Part shown: positions 10,169 to 17,604 of the stretch, in pieces
How positions within the stretch are numbered: position 1 is the first letter of the stretch
Layout of the letters: the number at the start of each line of letters is the position of its first letter
Assembly: GCF_000816145.1 (NCBI RefSeq)
Contig: NZ_CP007141.1
Coordinates: forward strand, 620,001-684,000
Source of the DNA: Pseudothermotoga hypogea DSM 11164 = NBRC 106472
GTDB taxonomy: Bacteria > Thermotogota > Thermotogae > Thermotogales > DSM-5069
Length of the DNA stretch: 64,000 nucleotides
Direction of reading: 5' to 3'
Made by a program: the position numbers and the translations under genes
The notes under the pieces: generated by a model
The model's input: only the letters and a program-made list of their open reading frames with translations
Database searches by the model: none
What the model was told of the DNA's origin: nothing

Positions 10169-12112
10169 CTACCTCCTCATCGTAGCAATCACGACGGACG
10201 TGACCGCCATGAGCTTTATCAAGATGTTTATCGAAGGACCCGCGGTGTCCTTGAAAGGATCGCCCACCGTGTCTCCAACGACGGTCGCTTTGTGTGTTAC
10301 AGAACCTTTCCCTCCGAAGTGACCTTCTTCGACGTACTTCTTCGCGTTGTCCCAAGCGCCTCCAGAATTGGACATAAATATCGCAATCATCACACCACAC
10401 GTTGTGGCACCGATCAAAAGTCCTGCGACCGCTACGGCGCCCAAACTGAGGTACGTCAAGACTGGCGAACCTACAGCCAGCAAACTCGGAATTACCATTC
10501 TTTTGAGTGCACCCCGCGTAGCTATCTGAACACATCTCGCATAATCAGGCAGACTCTCACCCGATATGATACCTGGAATTTCCCTTATTTGTCTTCTGAT
10601 CTCCTCGACCATCTCGTCTGCGGCATAACCAACAGCCTTCATGGTGAGGGCACTGAAGAAGAACGGAAGCATCGCACCGATCAAAGCACCAACAAAGAGG
10701 GCCGGCTGTCTGATGTCGAAACTCTCTAAGTGCGAAACGCTTGCGAAGTTGGCAAAGAGTGCTAAGCTCGTCATCGCTGCGGAAGCTATCGCGAAACCCT
10801 TTCCCATCGCTGCCGTGGTGTTACCAACCGCATCGAGCTGATCGGTGATCATTCTCACGTCTTCTCCGAGCCCCGCCATCTGAGCTATGCCTCCCGCGTT
10901 GTCGGCAATGGGACCGTAAGCGTCTATGGAGAGACTCATGCCCAAGGTTGCGAGCATGCCAACGGCAGAGAGTGCCACACCGTATAGACCGAGCAAACGG
11001 TGGCAGAACACGACTCCGAGTGCGATCATGAGAGTGACCACCAAGGTCGATTCCATACCGAGCGCCAAGCCGTTGATGAGAAAGTTCGCCGGACCCATGA
11101 GTGCTGATTTTGCAAGCCTTTCAACACGGGCACCGGACGTGTAAAACTCCGTGAGCAGTCCTATCGCGATGCCTATGATTACTCCCGTGAGCACGACAAG
11201 GAACTCGACAAAACTTTTTTGAAAGAGAGAATAGAAAAGCAAAGACGCAACAAGCGCACTGCTGGCTAAGATCGTACCCATTCTCAGTGTGGACGCAGCG
11301 TCTTTGGATTTGTCACTGAGAAACCTCGTCACGGCGACAGCAAACATCGAAGCCAGAAGGCCTACAGAAACTGTGAAAAGAGCAAAGCTTGACTTGCGTT
11401 CATCGTTGAGGGCGAAGGCCAGAGCGAGCGCGGAGAATATCGAACCAACGTAGGATTCGAACAAGTCCGCACCCATACCAGCCACGTCTCCCACGTTGTC
11501 TCCCACGTTATCTGCGATCACCGCAGGATTTCTTGGATCATCTTCAGGGAGGTTCGCTTCCGTCTTTCCAACGATGTCGGCACCGACGTCCGCCGCTTTG
11601 GTGAATATTCCTCCACCAACACGGGCAAAGAGCGCCACGAAGGATGCTCCCAGAGAATAGTAGCTCACTTTGGACGCATCCTTGGTCAAGGTATAGACAA
11701 AGACCAAGCCGAGCAGACCCAAAGACGAAACGGTCAGGCCCATGACGGCTCCACCACTGAAAGCTATTTTCAACGCCTTTCCCAGGCCATACCTCGCCGC
11801 CCAGCTCGTACGTGCGTTCGCTTTCGTAGCTATCGTCATACCAAAGAAGCCACTGAGCGTTGAGAGAAGTGCACCGACAAGGAAAGCACCCGCGATGTTC
11901 CAACCCAAGAGGAATCCGAGCACCAAAGAGAGAGCGACCACGATGGGGAGGAACACCTGATACTCGTGCAACAGAAAAGATCTGGCACCTCTTTGGATGA
12001 TCTCCGATAGTTGTATCGTCTTCTCGTTACCGGGACTGCTGTCAAGAATCTTCATGGACAAAAGCAAAACATAGGATATCCCCAGAACCGAAGTAACGAG
12101 TACGAACAACAA
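10169..12112 (-). CDS. hppA: Membrane-bound cation-translocating pyrophosphatase
   Basis: Hydrolyses pyrophosphate and pumps H+ or Na+. GGGIFTKAADVGADIVGK (about 166-183) and EDDPRNPAVIADNVGDNVGD (190-209) are the diagnostic substrate-binding loops. GNTTAAMGKGF (430-440) has Ala where K+-independent enzymes have Lys, so a K+-dependent type is expected. Na+ versus H+ cannot be decided here. There are roughly 15-16 membrane segments. The start is TTG 12112 because GGAGGTG lies exactly seven bases upstream. This gives 647 aa, rather short for the family (usually 660-770), and the missing length is N-terminal. First gene of its operon. Confidence 0.95.
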   Translation of the reverse strand: MLFVLVTSVLGISYVLLLSMKILDSSPGNEKTIQLSEIIQRGARSFLLHEYQVFLPIVVALSLVLGFLLGWNIAGAFLVGALLSTLSGFFGMTIATKANARTSWAARYGLGKALKIAFSGGAVMGLTVSSLGLLGLVFVYTLTKDASKVSYYSLGASFVALFARVGGGIFTKAADVGADIVGKTEANLPEDDPRNPAVIADNVGDNVGDVAGMGADLFESYVGSIFSALALAFALNDERKSSFALFTVSVGLLASMFAVAVTRFLSDKSKDAASTLRMGTILASSALVASLLFYSLFQKSFVEFLVVLTGVIIGIAIGLLTEFYTSGARVERLAKSALMGPANFLINGLALGMESTLVVTLMIALGVVFCHRLLGLYGVALSAVGMLATLGMSLSIDAYGPIADNAGGIAQMAGLGEDVRMITDQLDAVGNTTAAMGKGFAIASAAMTSLALFANFASVSHLESFDIRQPALFVGALIGAMLPFFFSALTMKAVGYAADEMVEEIRRQIREIPGIISGESLPDYARCVQIATRGALKRMVIPSLLAVGSPVLTYLSLGAVAVAGLLIGATTCGVMIAIFMSNSGGAWDNAKKYVEEGHFGGKGSVTHKATVVGDTVGDPFKDTAGPSINILIKLMAVTSVVIATMRR

Positions 12113-12151
12113 AGTATCACACCTCCTCGTCTGGCATTTCCTGATAGTTAT

Positions 12152-12181
12152 ATCATAGCCGACTTCAACCGATCGAATCAA
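12152..12181 (-). promoter_or_regulatory. Probable promoter of the hppA operon
   Basis: Minus strand TTGATT (12176-12181), an 18-bp spacer and TATGAT (12152-12157). The -35 lies inside the last codons of the upstream deacetylase gene. The predicted start is near 12145, about 33 nt before the TTG start of hppA. Confidence 0.5.
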
Positions 12182-13256
12182 GGAGGTGTGTGAGAAGATT
12201 TCCCGCAACAGGTATCAACTCATCTGGGGGTAAAAACTTCGAAGAGTGTAAACCCTCCACACGTGATCCGTGTCTAACACCGAACCAGAACATCAGACTC
12301 GGGAAATGTTTGGAGAAGTAACCAAAGTCTTCAGCGGTGAGCTTTCTTTCACATTCGATGAACTCAAAACCGTTGCGCTGAGAGACGACTCTCAAAACGT
12401 CCAACAACTTCTCATCGACCTTTACCTCTGGATATTCCGCGCCGGGTATGACGGAAACTTTCAGCTCGGTTTCTTCTTCGACTTTCTTCGCAATCTCCTG
12501 AAGTGCGACGAGGATATCTTGAACACCCTTGGAATCGCTCGCCCTCACAGTTCCTTCGATGAGAGCCTCGCCGGCCACCGTGTTCCTGACATGACCCGCG
12601 AGGATCCTGCCGAACCAAACCAAATCTTCTTTCCAATCTCTCCCATAGATTTGATTCAGAAACGCCACACACCCACGCAGTGCGTCCTTACCCAGCTGGT
12701 GGTTCGCCACATGGGCCGAACGTCCCAACACGCGCACGTTCACTTCACATGAAGCACTGAAGAGCGATCCGGATCTACTTGCGACGATACCCATCGGATA
12801 TTCATCCGCCACGTGCATCGCTATGGCAGCTTTGACCTCACAATCCCAGCGCAAAATGTGTTCAACGATCGTTTTTGCTCCCGCGCCACTCTCTTCTGCT
12901 GGTTGAAAAACGAACAAGAAATTTCCCTTTCGCTTTTCCTGGACTATCCTTCTCATTGCCCAGCAGGCTGCGGCTATGTGAAAATCGTGACCACAAGCGT
13001 GCATGTTTTCGTTCTTTGAACGGAAGGGATAGTCCGTTTCTTCAGGAATGGGCAACGCGTCCAGCTCGGCCCTCAGAACAACGAAAGGTTCGTCTTTGTT
13101 TCTACCCACCAAAACCAACACACCCGTACCGACTGTGACGATGTTATTCAACCCGAGGCCATGAGCGAACTCTATTATTAACTTCTGTGTGTTGTGTTCC
13201 TCGAACGCCAACTCAGGATTTTGGTGAATCAACCTTCTCAACATGATTTCGTCCAT
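12165..13256 (-). CDS. M20 amidohydrolase, probable N-acetyldiaminopimelate deacetylase
   Basis: 363-aa M20D-type metal-dependent amidohydrolase. LRAELDALPIPEE is followed by HACGHDFH (metal ligands Cys and His) and QPAEESGAGA (catalytic Glu). A dimerisation domain begins around residue 175. Family members include carboxypeptidases and indole-acetyl-amino-acid hydrolases. Here it follows dapH and a class III aminotransferase in one operon, which points to removal of acetate from N-acetyl-L,L-diaminopimelate in the acetylated lysine route. ATG 13256 overlaps the aminotransferase by 44 nt and has AAGGAAG upstream. The fold is certain, the substrate inferred. Confidence 0.82.
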   Translation of the reverse strand: MDEIMLRRLIHQNPELAFEEHNTQKLIIEFAHGLGLNNIVTVGTGVLVLVGRNKDEPFVVLRAELDALPIPEETDYPFRSKNENMHACGHDFHIAAACWAMRRIVQEKRKGNFLFVFQPAEESGAGAKTIVEHILRWDCEVKAAIAMHVADEYPMGIVASRSGSLFSASCEVNVRVLGRSAHVANHQLGKDALRGCVAFLNQIYGRDWKEDLVWFGRILAGHVRNTVAGEALIEGTVRASDSKGVQDILVALQEIAKKVEEETELKVSVIPGAEYPEVKVDEKLLDVLRVVSQRNGFEFIECERKLTAEDFGYFSKHFPSLMFWFGVRHGSRVEGLHSSKFLPPDELIPVAGNLLTHLLDSIG

Positions 13257-14394
13257 ACGCTTCCTTCAGGCTCCTTTCGAACAAATCCACCATCTCCTCG
13301 ATTCCTTCAAAACTGATGTTGAGGGCTGGAAGGAATCTCACAACGTTGTTAGAAACTATGTTCAACAGGAGTCCATTTTCGAACGCAGCCTCTTTCAGCA
13401 ACTTCGCATCCACATCCACTTCGACTCCGATCATCAGGCCGAGCCCCTTGATCTTGACCCGTGCCGAATCCATCCGCGACAATCTCTCTCTGAAGAACAC
13501 ACCTTTTCTGGCAACCAGTTCGATGAATTCTTCTGTGAGCTTTCTCAGAACAACCCTTGCTCCTGCCAGTGCCACCGGGTTCGGTGCGAACGTCGAACCA
13601 TGTTCCGAATGGCCAAACACGTCAGCGATGTCATCGAGAAAGATCGCCGCACCGAGTGGTAAGCCTCCACCCAGCGCCTTTGCCACGGTCACGATGTCAG
13701 GCTGCAATCCAAAGTGTTGATAAGAAAAGAACTTTCCCGTTCTACCGAGTCCCGCTTGGACCTCGTCGGCCACCAAGAGGAACCCGAAGCTTTGTTTTGC
13801 CTCCATTATGAGTTTGGAAAGTTCATGACTCAACACGTTTAAACCACCGCTGCCGTGAACGCACTCAACAAAGACAGCGGCGATCTTCTTGCCATTCTTT
13901 TTGACAAACTCTTCAAAAGCTCGAACATCGTTGTAAGGCAGGAAAACGACGTCTGGAAGGAGGGGTTCAAAAGGTTTTTTCAGCTTTTCAAAGCCGGTCA
14001 AAGACAATGTGGCAACGGTTCTGCCGTGAAAGTTCTTTTCAAAGGACACGATCAAACCCTTTCGTAACTTCTTGATGGCCTTCAATGCTGCTTCGTTGGC
14101 CTCGGCACCGGAATTCGCAAAGAACACTTTCCCGTTTCTACCAGTTCGTCGAATCAGTTCTTCAGACACGATCTCTGCGTCCTCATCGAGGAAGAAATTC
14201 GAAATGTGCGTGTAGCGTTCCATCTTTTCGATCATGGCTTTCTTTATGTCTTCATCGTTGTGTCCAAAAGCGAGGACGCCTATCCCTGAGAAAGAATCGA
14301 GATAACGCTTTCCATCTTTGGAGTAAATGTACAACCCCTTGGCACGTTCGATTTGAATGGGGAAAGGATCATAAACACGACAAATATGACTCAT
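13213..14394 (-). CDS. Class III PLP aminotransferase, probable N-acetyldiaminopimelate aminotransferase
   Basis: 393 aa, ArgD/acetylornithine aminotransferase type. It has the PLP phosphate-binding NSGAEANEAALK, the ring-stacking FHGRT segment, the Asp motif LLVADEVQAGLGRTG and the Schiff-base Lys in TVAKALGGGLPLGA. By context it would transaminate N-acetyl-2-amino-6-oxopimelate using glutamate, between dapH and the deacetylase. A role in arginine synthesis is possible too, since ArgD enzymes are often bifunctional. GTG 14403, ATG 14397 and ATG 14394 are all in frame. ATG 14394 is preferred for its distance from GGGTGAT. Confidence 0.83.
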   Translation of the reverse strand: MSHICRVYDPFPIQIERAKGLYIYSKDGKRYLDSFSGIGVLAFGHNDEDIKKAMIEKMERYTHISNFFLDEDAEIVSEELIRRTGRNGKVFFANSGAEANEAALKAIKKLRKGLIVSFEKNFHGRTVATLSLTGFEKLKKPFEPLLPDVVFLPYNDVRAFEEFVKKNGKKIAAVFVECVHGSGGLNVLSHELSKLIMEAKQSFGFLLVADEVQAGLGRTGKFFSYQHFGLQPDIVTVAKALGGGLPLGAAIFLDDIADVFGHSEHGSTFAPNPVALAGARVVLRKLTEEFIELVARKGVFFRERLSRMDSARVKIKGLGLMIGVEVDVDAKLLKEAAFENGLLLNIVSNNVVRFLPALNISFEGIEEMVDLFERSLKEAYGRNHVEKVDSPKS

Positions 14395-14399
14395 CATGA

Positions 14400-15161
14400 T
14401 CACCCGAGCAGCGTGTTCAGATGTCTCAGAGCTTCGACAATCTTGGTCTTCTCCTTCGTTTTCTCATCGACCTTTTTGACGAATCGCGCTGGAACACCTG
14501 CAACGACGGTGTAAGGCTCCACATCGTTTATCACCACAGCTCCCGCCGCCACAACCGCTCCTCTGCCGATCCTCACGCCTTCGAGGACCACCGCGTTCGC
14601 ACCGATGATCACATCGTCCTCAACGATTACAGGCGTCGCACTCGGAGGTTCCAACACACCCGCAATCACTGCCCCTGCACCCACATGACAGTTCCTTCCG
14701 ACTATGGCTCTCGCACCAATGACCGCGTTCATGTCGATCATGGTCCTCTCACCGATCACGGCACCGACGTTGATGACCGCACCCATCATGATGACTGCAC
14801 CGTCACCGATCTTCACCATGTCCCTGATGATCGCACCGGGTTCTATCCTCGCATTGTACTTTGTTAGGTCGGCCAACGGTAAAGCAGAGTTTCGCGCTGA
14901 AACTTGCACATAAAAGTCTTCGATCTGATCGCGATGGTTCTCGATCAGCTTTTTGAAATCTTCGTAGTCTGCCACGACGATACCGAAATCTCTGTTTCCG
15001 AAAAAGCGGACCGCAGAGAAGTCGACCTCGTCCAGCCTGCCTTTCACGAAGGCCAACACAGATGTTCGCTTCTTGGACTTGCTGATCAGCTCGATCAACT
15101 GTTCCGTGCTCTGAAAATCCATGCTCTCCGTACTGGTACTGTCCAGAATTTCACCCTGCAT
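14400..15161 (-). CDS. dapH: Tetrahydrodipicolinate N-acetyltransferase
   Basis: Transfers acetyl from acetyl-CoA to 2,3,4,5-tetrahydrodipicolinate, opening the acetylated diaminopimelate branch. 253 aa. The N-terminal domain (about 1-95) is DapH-specific. It is followed by a left-handed beta-helix of hexapeptide repeats (about 100-230: GDGAVIMMGAVINVGAVIGE, IGRGAVVAAGAVV) and the closing VVAGVPARFVKK. ATG 15161 has AGGAGGGGTGA just upstream. It is the first structural gene of a lysine cluster. The leader in front carries an attenuator (see entries at 15177-15340). Confidence 0.95.
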   Translation of the reverse strand: MQGEILDSTSTESMDFQSTEQLIELISKSKKRTSVLAFVKGRLDEVDFSAVRFFGNRDFGIVVADYEDFKKLIENHRDQIEDFYVQVSARNSALPLADLTKYNARIEPGAIIRDMVKIGDGAVIMMGAVINVGAVIGERTMIDMNAVIGARAIVGRNCHVGAGAVIAGVLEPPSATPVIVEDDVIIGANAVVLEGVRIGRGAVVAAGAVVINDVEPYTVVAGVPARFVKKVDEKTKEKTKIVEALRHLNTLLG

Positions 15162-15176
15162 GCTCTCACCCCTCCT

Positions 15177-15209
15177 AAAAAAACCGGGCTACCTTTTCGG
15201 TAGCCCGGT
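15177..15209 (-). terminator. Attenuator terminator in the dapH leader
   Basis: On the minus strand ACCGGGCTACC (15209-15199) and GGTAGCCCGGT (15193-15183) pair perfectly over 11 bp with a 5-nt loop, followed by seven T (15183-15177). The hairpin lies directly before the dapH Shine-Dalgarno, with no other gene between it and the leader. It therefore decides whether dapH and the genes behind it are transcribed. Confidence 0.88.
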
Positions 15210-15267
15210 GATCTTTTTCTCCGATCGGTGTGCTACAATGAGTGCACACCGCCACAGATCACCGGGC
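15203..15267 (-). promoter_or_regulatory. Antiterminator structure in the dapH leader
   Basis: GCCCGGTGATC (minus strand, 15267-15257) is the exact complement of GATCACCGGGC (15213-15203), which contains most of the terminator's 5' arm. The two pairings exclude each other. Between them, GGTGTGC (15250-15244) and GCACACC (15233-15227) form a 7-bp hairpin. This is the arrangement of a transcription attenuator. No lysine riboswitch (L-box) core or T-box sequence was recognised. Confidence 0.75.
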
Positions 15268-15340
15268 GGTTGCACTTCTTCTCCTTCTTTTCCACTTTCG
15301 CTTCACATTTGAGGCTTCTCACAAACAATTTCGTGCCCAC
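15233..15340 (-). CDS. Possible Lys-rich leader peptide of the lysine operon
   Basis: Open frame of 35 codons ending TAG at 15235-15233, inside the loop between the two antiterminator arms. With start GTG 15340 it has GAGGGAG ten bases upstream. A shorter form from GTG 15295 has 20 codons and a weak site. Seven of the 35 residues are Lys, including the cluster EKKEKK, which ends three codons before the antiterminator arm. Ribosome pausing there would leave that arm free to pair, and smooth translation would not. The purine-rich DNA could make Lys codons by chance. No homologue could be searched. Confidence 0.45.
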   Translation of the reverse strand: MGTKLFVRSLKCEAKVEKKEKKCNRPVICGGVHSL

Positions 15341-15366
15341 GACTGATCTACTCCCTCTTGCTTTGA

Positions 15367-15372
15367 ATTCTA
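15367..15372 (-). promoter_or_regulatory. Possible -10 box for the dapH leader
   Basis: Minus-strand TAGAAT would start transcription near 15360, just before the leader frame. No convincing -35 lies at the right distance (AGATTA at 17 bp), so this is only the best candidate in the interval. The rest of 15373-15456 shows no gene. Confidence 0.3.
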
Positions 15373-15456
15373 ATATCATCAAAAGCCCATAATCTGAACA
15401 GACAGGAAAGACTCTCTGACGAAAATGTTACGCCACCGTGCGATCCGAGCGACGTT

Positions 15457-15462
15457 TATAAT
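15457..15462 (+). promoter_or_regulatory. Possible -10 box for PPi-PFK
   Basis: TATAAT lies on the plus strand 21 bases before the ATG at 15484. It would give a very short leader starting near 15470, just upstream of the Shine-Dalgarno GAGGAGGTG. No good -35 is visible 16-18 bp upstream. Confidence 0.4.
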
Positions 15463-15483
15463 CTTCAAGAGGAGGTGTCAGGA

Positions 15484-16743
15484 ATGGCGGAGCGTCTCGC
15501 AATCTTGGTTGGAGGAGGTCCCGCTCCCGGGATCAACAGCGTCATAAACGCTGCGACGATCGAGGCTATCAACAATGGTCTTGAGGTTATAGGAATCTAC
15601 GACGGATTCGAGCACCTCATGAGAGGCAGAACAGACATGATAAGACCGCTCGGCATCGCGGATGTCTCAAGAATCCACACCGAAGGTGGTTCAATCCTGA
15701 GAACTTCGCGAGCGAATCCCACGAAGAACAAAGAGGACGTGGAAAAAGTTGTCGAAGCTTTGAAGAAACTTCACGTCAAATACCTCGTGACCATAGGTGG
15801 AGATGATACCGCCTCTTCCGCTTCTGCTGTTTCAAAGGCAGCTGGTGATTCGATTCGTGTGGCCCACGTGCCGAAAACGATAGACAACGACTTGCCTCTT
15901 CCAGGTGGCATGCCCACATTCGGATACGAAACCGCCCGTCACGTCGGGGCAGAATTGGTTTACAACCTTTTACAGGACTCGAGAACCACGAACAGATGGT
16001 ACTTCGTCGTCGTCATGGGAAGGAAGGCTGGACACCTCGCACTCGGTATAGGCAAGGCAGCGAGCGCGACCATCACGATCATTGCGGAAGAGTTCCGTAA
16101 GGACAAGGTGAGTTTGGCCGAGGTGTGCGATGTGCTCGAGGCAGCCATCATAAAGCGCAGGGCTCTCGGCAGAAACGATGGACTTGCAGTGATCGCCGAA
16201 GGCATAGGTGAAATAATGGATGAGAACGAGCTCGCCAGCATACCTGGTGTGATCGTTGAAAAAGATCCGCACGGTCACATCCGACTGGGTGAGATACCGC
16301 TCGCGACCATACTGAAGAGAGAGATACAAAGACGTTTCGCGGAGCGCGGAGAGAAGATGACCATCGTCGACGTGACGCTCGGCTACGAGTTGAGATGCGC
16401 AAGACCCGTTCCTTTCGACATCGATTACACGAGAACCTTAGGCTACGGTGCTGTGCAGTTCCTGCTCGGAAAAATCGCCCCCGGCATGAAGGATGGCATG
16501 GTCTGTGTAGACCAGGGCAAAATAACGATTCTGCCTTTCGAGGAATTCACCGATCCCAAGACAGGGCGGAGCAAGGTGCGTCTGGTCGATCTGAACTCCG
16601 AACACTACAAGGTCGCAAAGAGTTACATGATAAGACTCAATAAAAAAGATCTGGAAGATCCTACGATGCTCGCAAAACTCGCAAATGCGGCGAAGATGAC
16701 CCCGCAACAGTTTTTAGAGAAATTCTCGAAGGTGGCAGACTGA
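15484..16743 (+). CDS. pfp: Pyrophosphate-dependent 6-phosphofructokinase
   Basis: Phosphorylates fructose 6-phosphate reversibly with PPi. 419 aa, the length I recall for the Thermotoga maritima PPi-PFK. GGGPAPGIN is at 10-18. GGDDT (105-109) replaces the ATP-type GGDGS. PKTIDND (130-136) carries the Lys after Pro that marks PPi enzymes. ATG 15484 is used because GGAGGTG lies six to seven bases before it; GTG 15475 overlaps that site. The gene is monocistronic and rightward, flanked by a terminator. The membrane pyrophosphatase in this window competes for the same PPi pool. Confidence 0.95.
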   Translation: MAERLAILVGGGPAPGINSVINAATIEAINNGLEVIGIYDGFEHLMRGRTDMIRPLGIADVSRIHTEGGSILRTSRANPTKNKEDVEKVVEALKKLHVKYLVTIGGDDTASSASAVSKAAGDSIRVAHVPKTIDNDLPLPGGMPTFGYETARHVGAELVYNLLQDSRTTNRWYFVVVMGRKAGHLALGIGKAASATITIIAEEFRKDKVSLAEVCDVLEAAIIKRRALGRNDGLAVIAEGIGEIMDENELASIPGVIVEKDPHGHIRLGEIPLATILKREIQRRFAERGEKMTIVDVTLGYELRCARPVPFDIDYTRTLGYGAVQFLLGKIAPGMKDGMVCVDQGKITILPFEEFTDPKTGRSKVRLVDLNSEHYKVAKSYMIRLNKKDLEDPTMLAKLANAAKMTPQQFLEKFSKVAD

Positions 16744-16744
16744 A

Positions 16745-16766
16745 CCCCGGCACCGTGCCGGGGTTT
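16745..16766 (+). terminator. Terminator after PPi-PFK
   Basis: CCCCGGCA and TGCCGGGG (16745-16763) form an 8-bp GC stem with loop CCG just after the stop, followed by TTTG and a pyrimidine-rich tract. The U-run is short (3 T), so termination may be partial. The stem is symmetric and could also act on the opposite strand, behind the small frame at 16769-16840. Confidence 0.65.
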
Positions 16767-16768
16767 GC

Positions 16769-16840
16769 TCATTTCTTACTCTTCTTTTCTTCCTTCTTTG
16801 GAGCTCCTTTCTTCCCTTCTTTCTTCTGACCGCAACCCAT
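16769..16840 (-). CDS. Candidate 23-residue Lys-rich small protein
   Basis: Reading frame of 23 codons from ATG 16840 to TGA, beginning MGCGQKKEGKK and ending KKEEKKSKK (11 Lys, one Cys). A strong Shine-Dalgarno, AAAGGGGGG, lies about five bases before the ATG, which is unusual for a chance frame. It sits between the HAD hydrolase stop (16894) and the PPi-PFK terminator, on the same strand as the gcv/HAD operon. It may be the last gene of that operon. Its function is unknown. Confidence 0.45.
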   Translation of the reverse strand: MGCGQKKEGKKGAPKKEEKKSKK

Positions 16841-16893
16841 TCTTTCCCCCCTTTCCGGAGTCAATCCACAGTAAACTTCACCCCAATATCCCT

Positions 16894-17553
16894 TCACTCG
16901 AACAACCATTCCTGCAAACTCTTCTTTCCATCTTTTGAAATGAGCTCAACAGGTTTGTACCTTATACCGACACTCGTGCAAGCTCCATCGAACAGATCAT
17001 CATCGCCGACCATGAGACAGTCTTTCGGTTCTACAGAAATGGTTCTACATATCTCGAGAAAATACCTTGGATCAGGTTTACAGAAGTGAGAGTTCTCCAT
17101 GAACGTCGCATGGTTGAAATCTGACAAACTGAGACCGATCCATCTCAAACGCTTCTCCGTGGCGTTCCTTGGAAAGATTGGATTCGTCGCCAGAACTACC
17201 AGCAGTCCAGATTCCTTGGCTCTTCTCAACAATTCTATGACCTTGTTGTTAGGCTTAACCAACTTACGAAGCTTATCAAATTCTTCACTGGCATAGAAAC
17301 TCTCAAACACGCCTTTCCAGTCAAACTTGCTGAACCTGTCCGAGAAACATTTCAGGAACCTGTCGTAGTTGTTGATCGCACCGTCCGCGCATCTGGTTAT
17401 ATGGGCAATGCAGTCGAGTATGTTGAAATGATCTAAAGCCATTTTGTACCGTTCTACCATGAAGACGTTGAGCAAAAAGAAGTATTCCTCCGCGAACCGT
17501 TCCTCATTCACAAGCGCGAGTGTGCCATCGTAATCGAACATCAACGCTTTCAT
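16894..17553 (-). CDS. HAD-superfamily hydrolase
   Basis: 219 aa. Motif I is DYDGT (residues 7-11). Motif II is the Thr of LATN, motif III the Lys of CKPDP, and motif IV GDDDLFD, so all catalytic residues are present. A helical cap lies between motifs I and II (about 20-105), as in phosphoglycolate phosphatase-like enzymes. Substrate unknown. ATG 17553 has GAGGTGATG upstream. It follows gcvPB by about 50 nt on the same strand and is probably co-transcribed; no terminator with a U-run separates them. Confidence 0.88.
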   Translation of the reverse strand: MKALMFDYDGTLALVNEERFAEEYFFLLNVFMVERYKMALDHFNILDCIAHITRCADGAINNYDRFLKCFSDRFSKFDWKGVFESFYASEEFDKLRKLVKPNNKVIELLRRAKESGLLVVLATNPIFPRNATEKRLRWIGLSLSDFNHATFMENSHFCKPDPRYFLEICRTISVEPKDCLMVGDDDLFDGACTSVGIRYKPVELISKDGKKSLQEWLFE

Positions 17554-17604
17554 TCACATCACCTCACTCATCTCTCGCCCCCTCTTGTGATCCTTTTGAC
17601 CGGA

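Noticed and set aside
15200-15420. Lysine riboswitch (L-box) before dapH
   Set aside because: Expected by pathway, but the conserved core segments could not be found by eye; the alternative hairpins with a Lys-rich frame fit better. A covariance search would be decisive.
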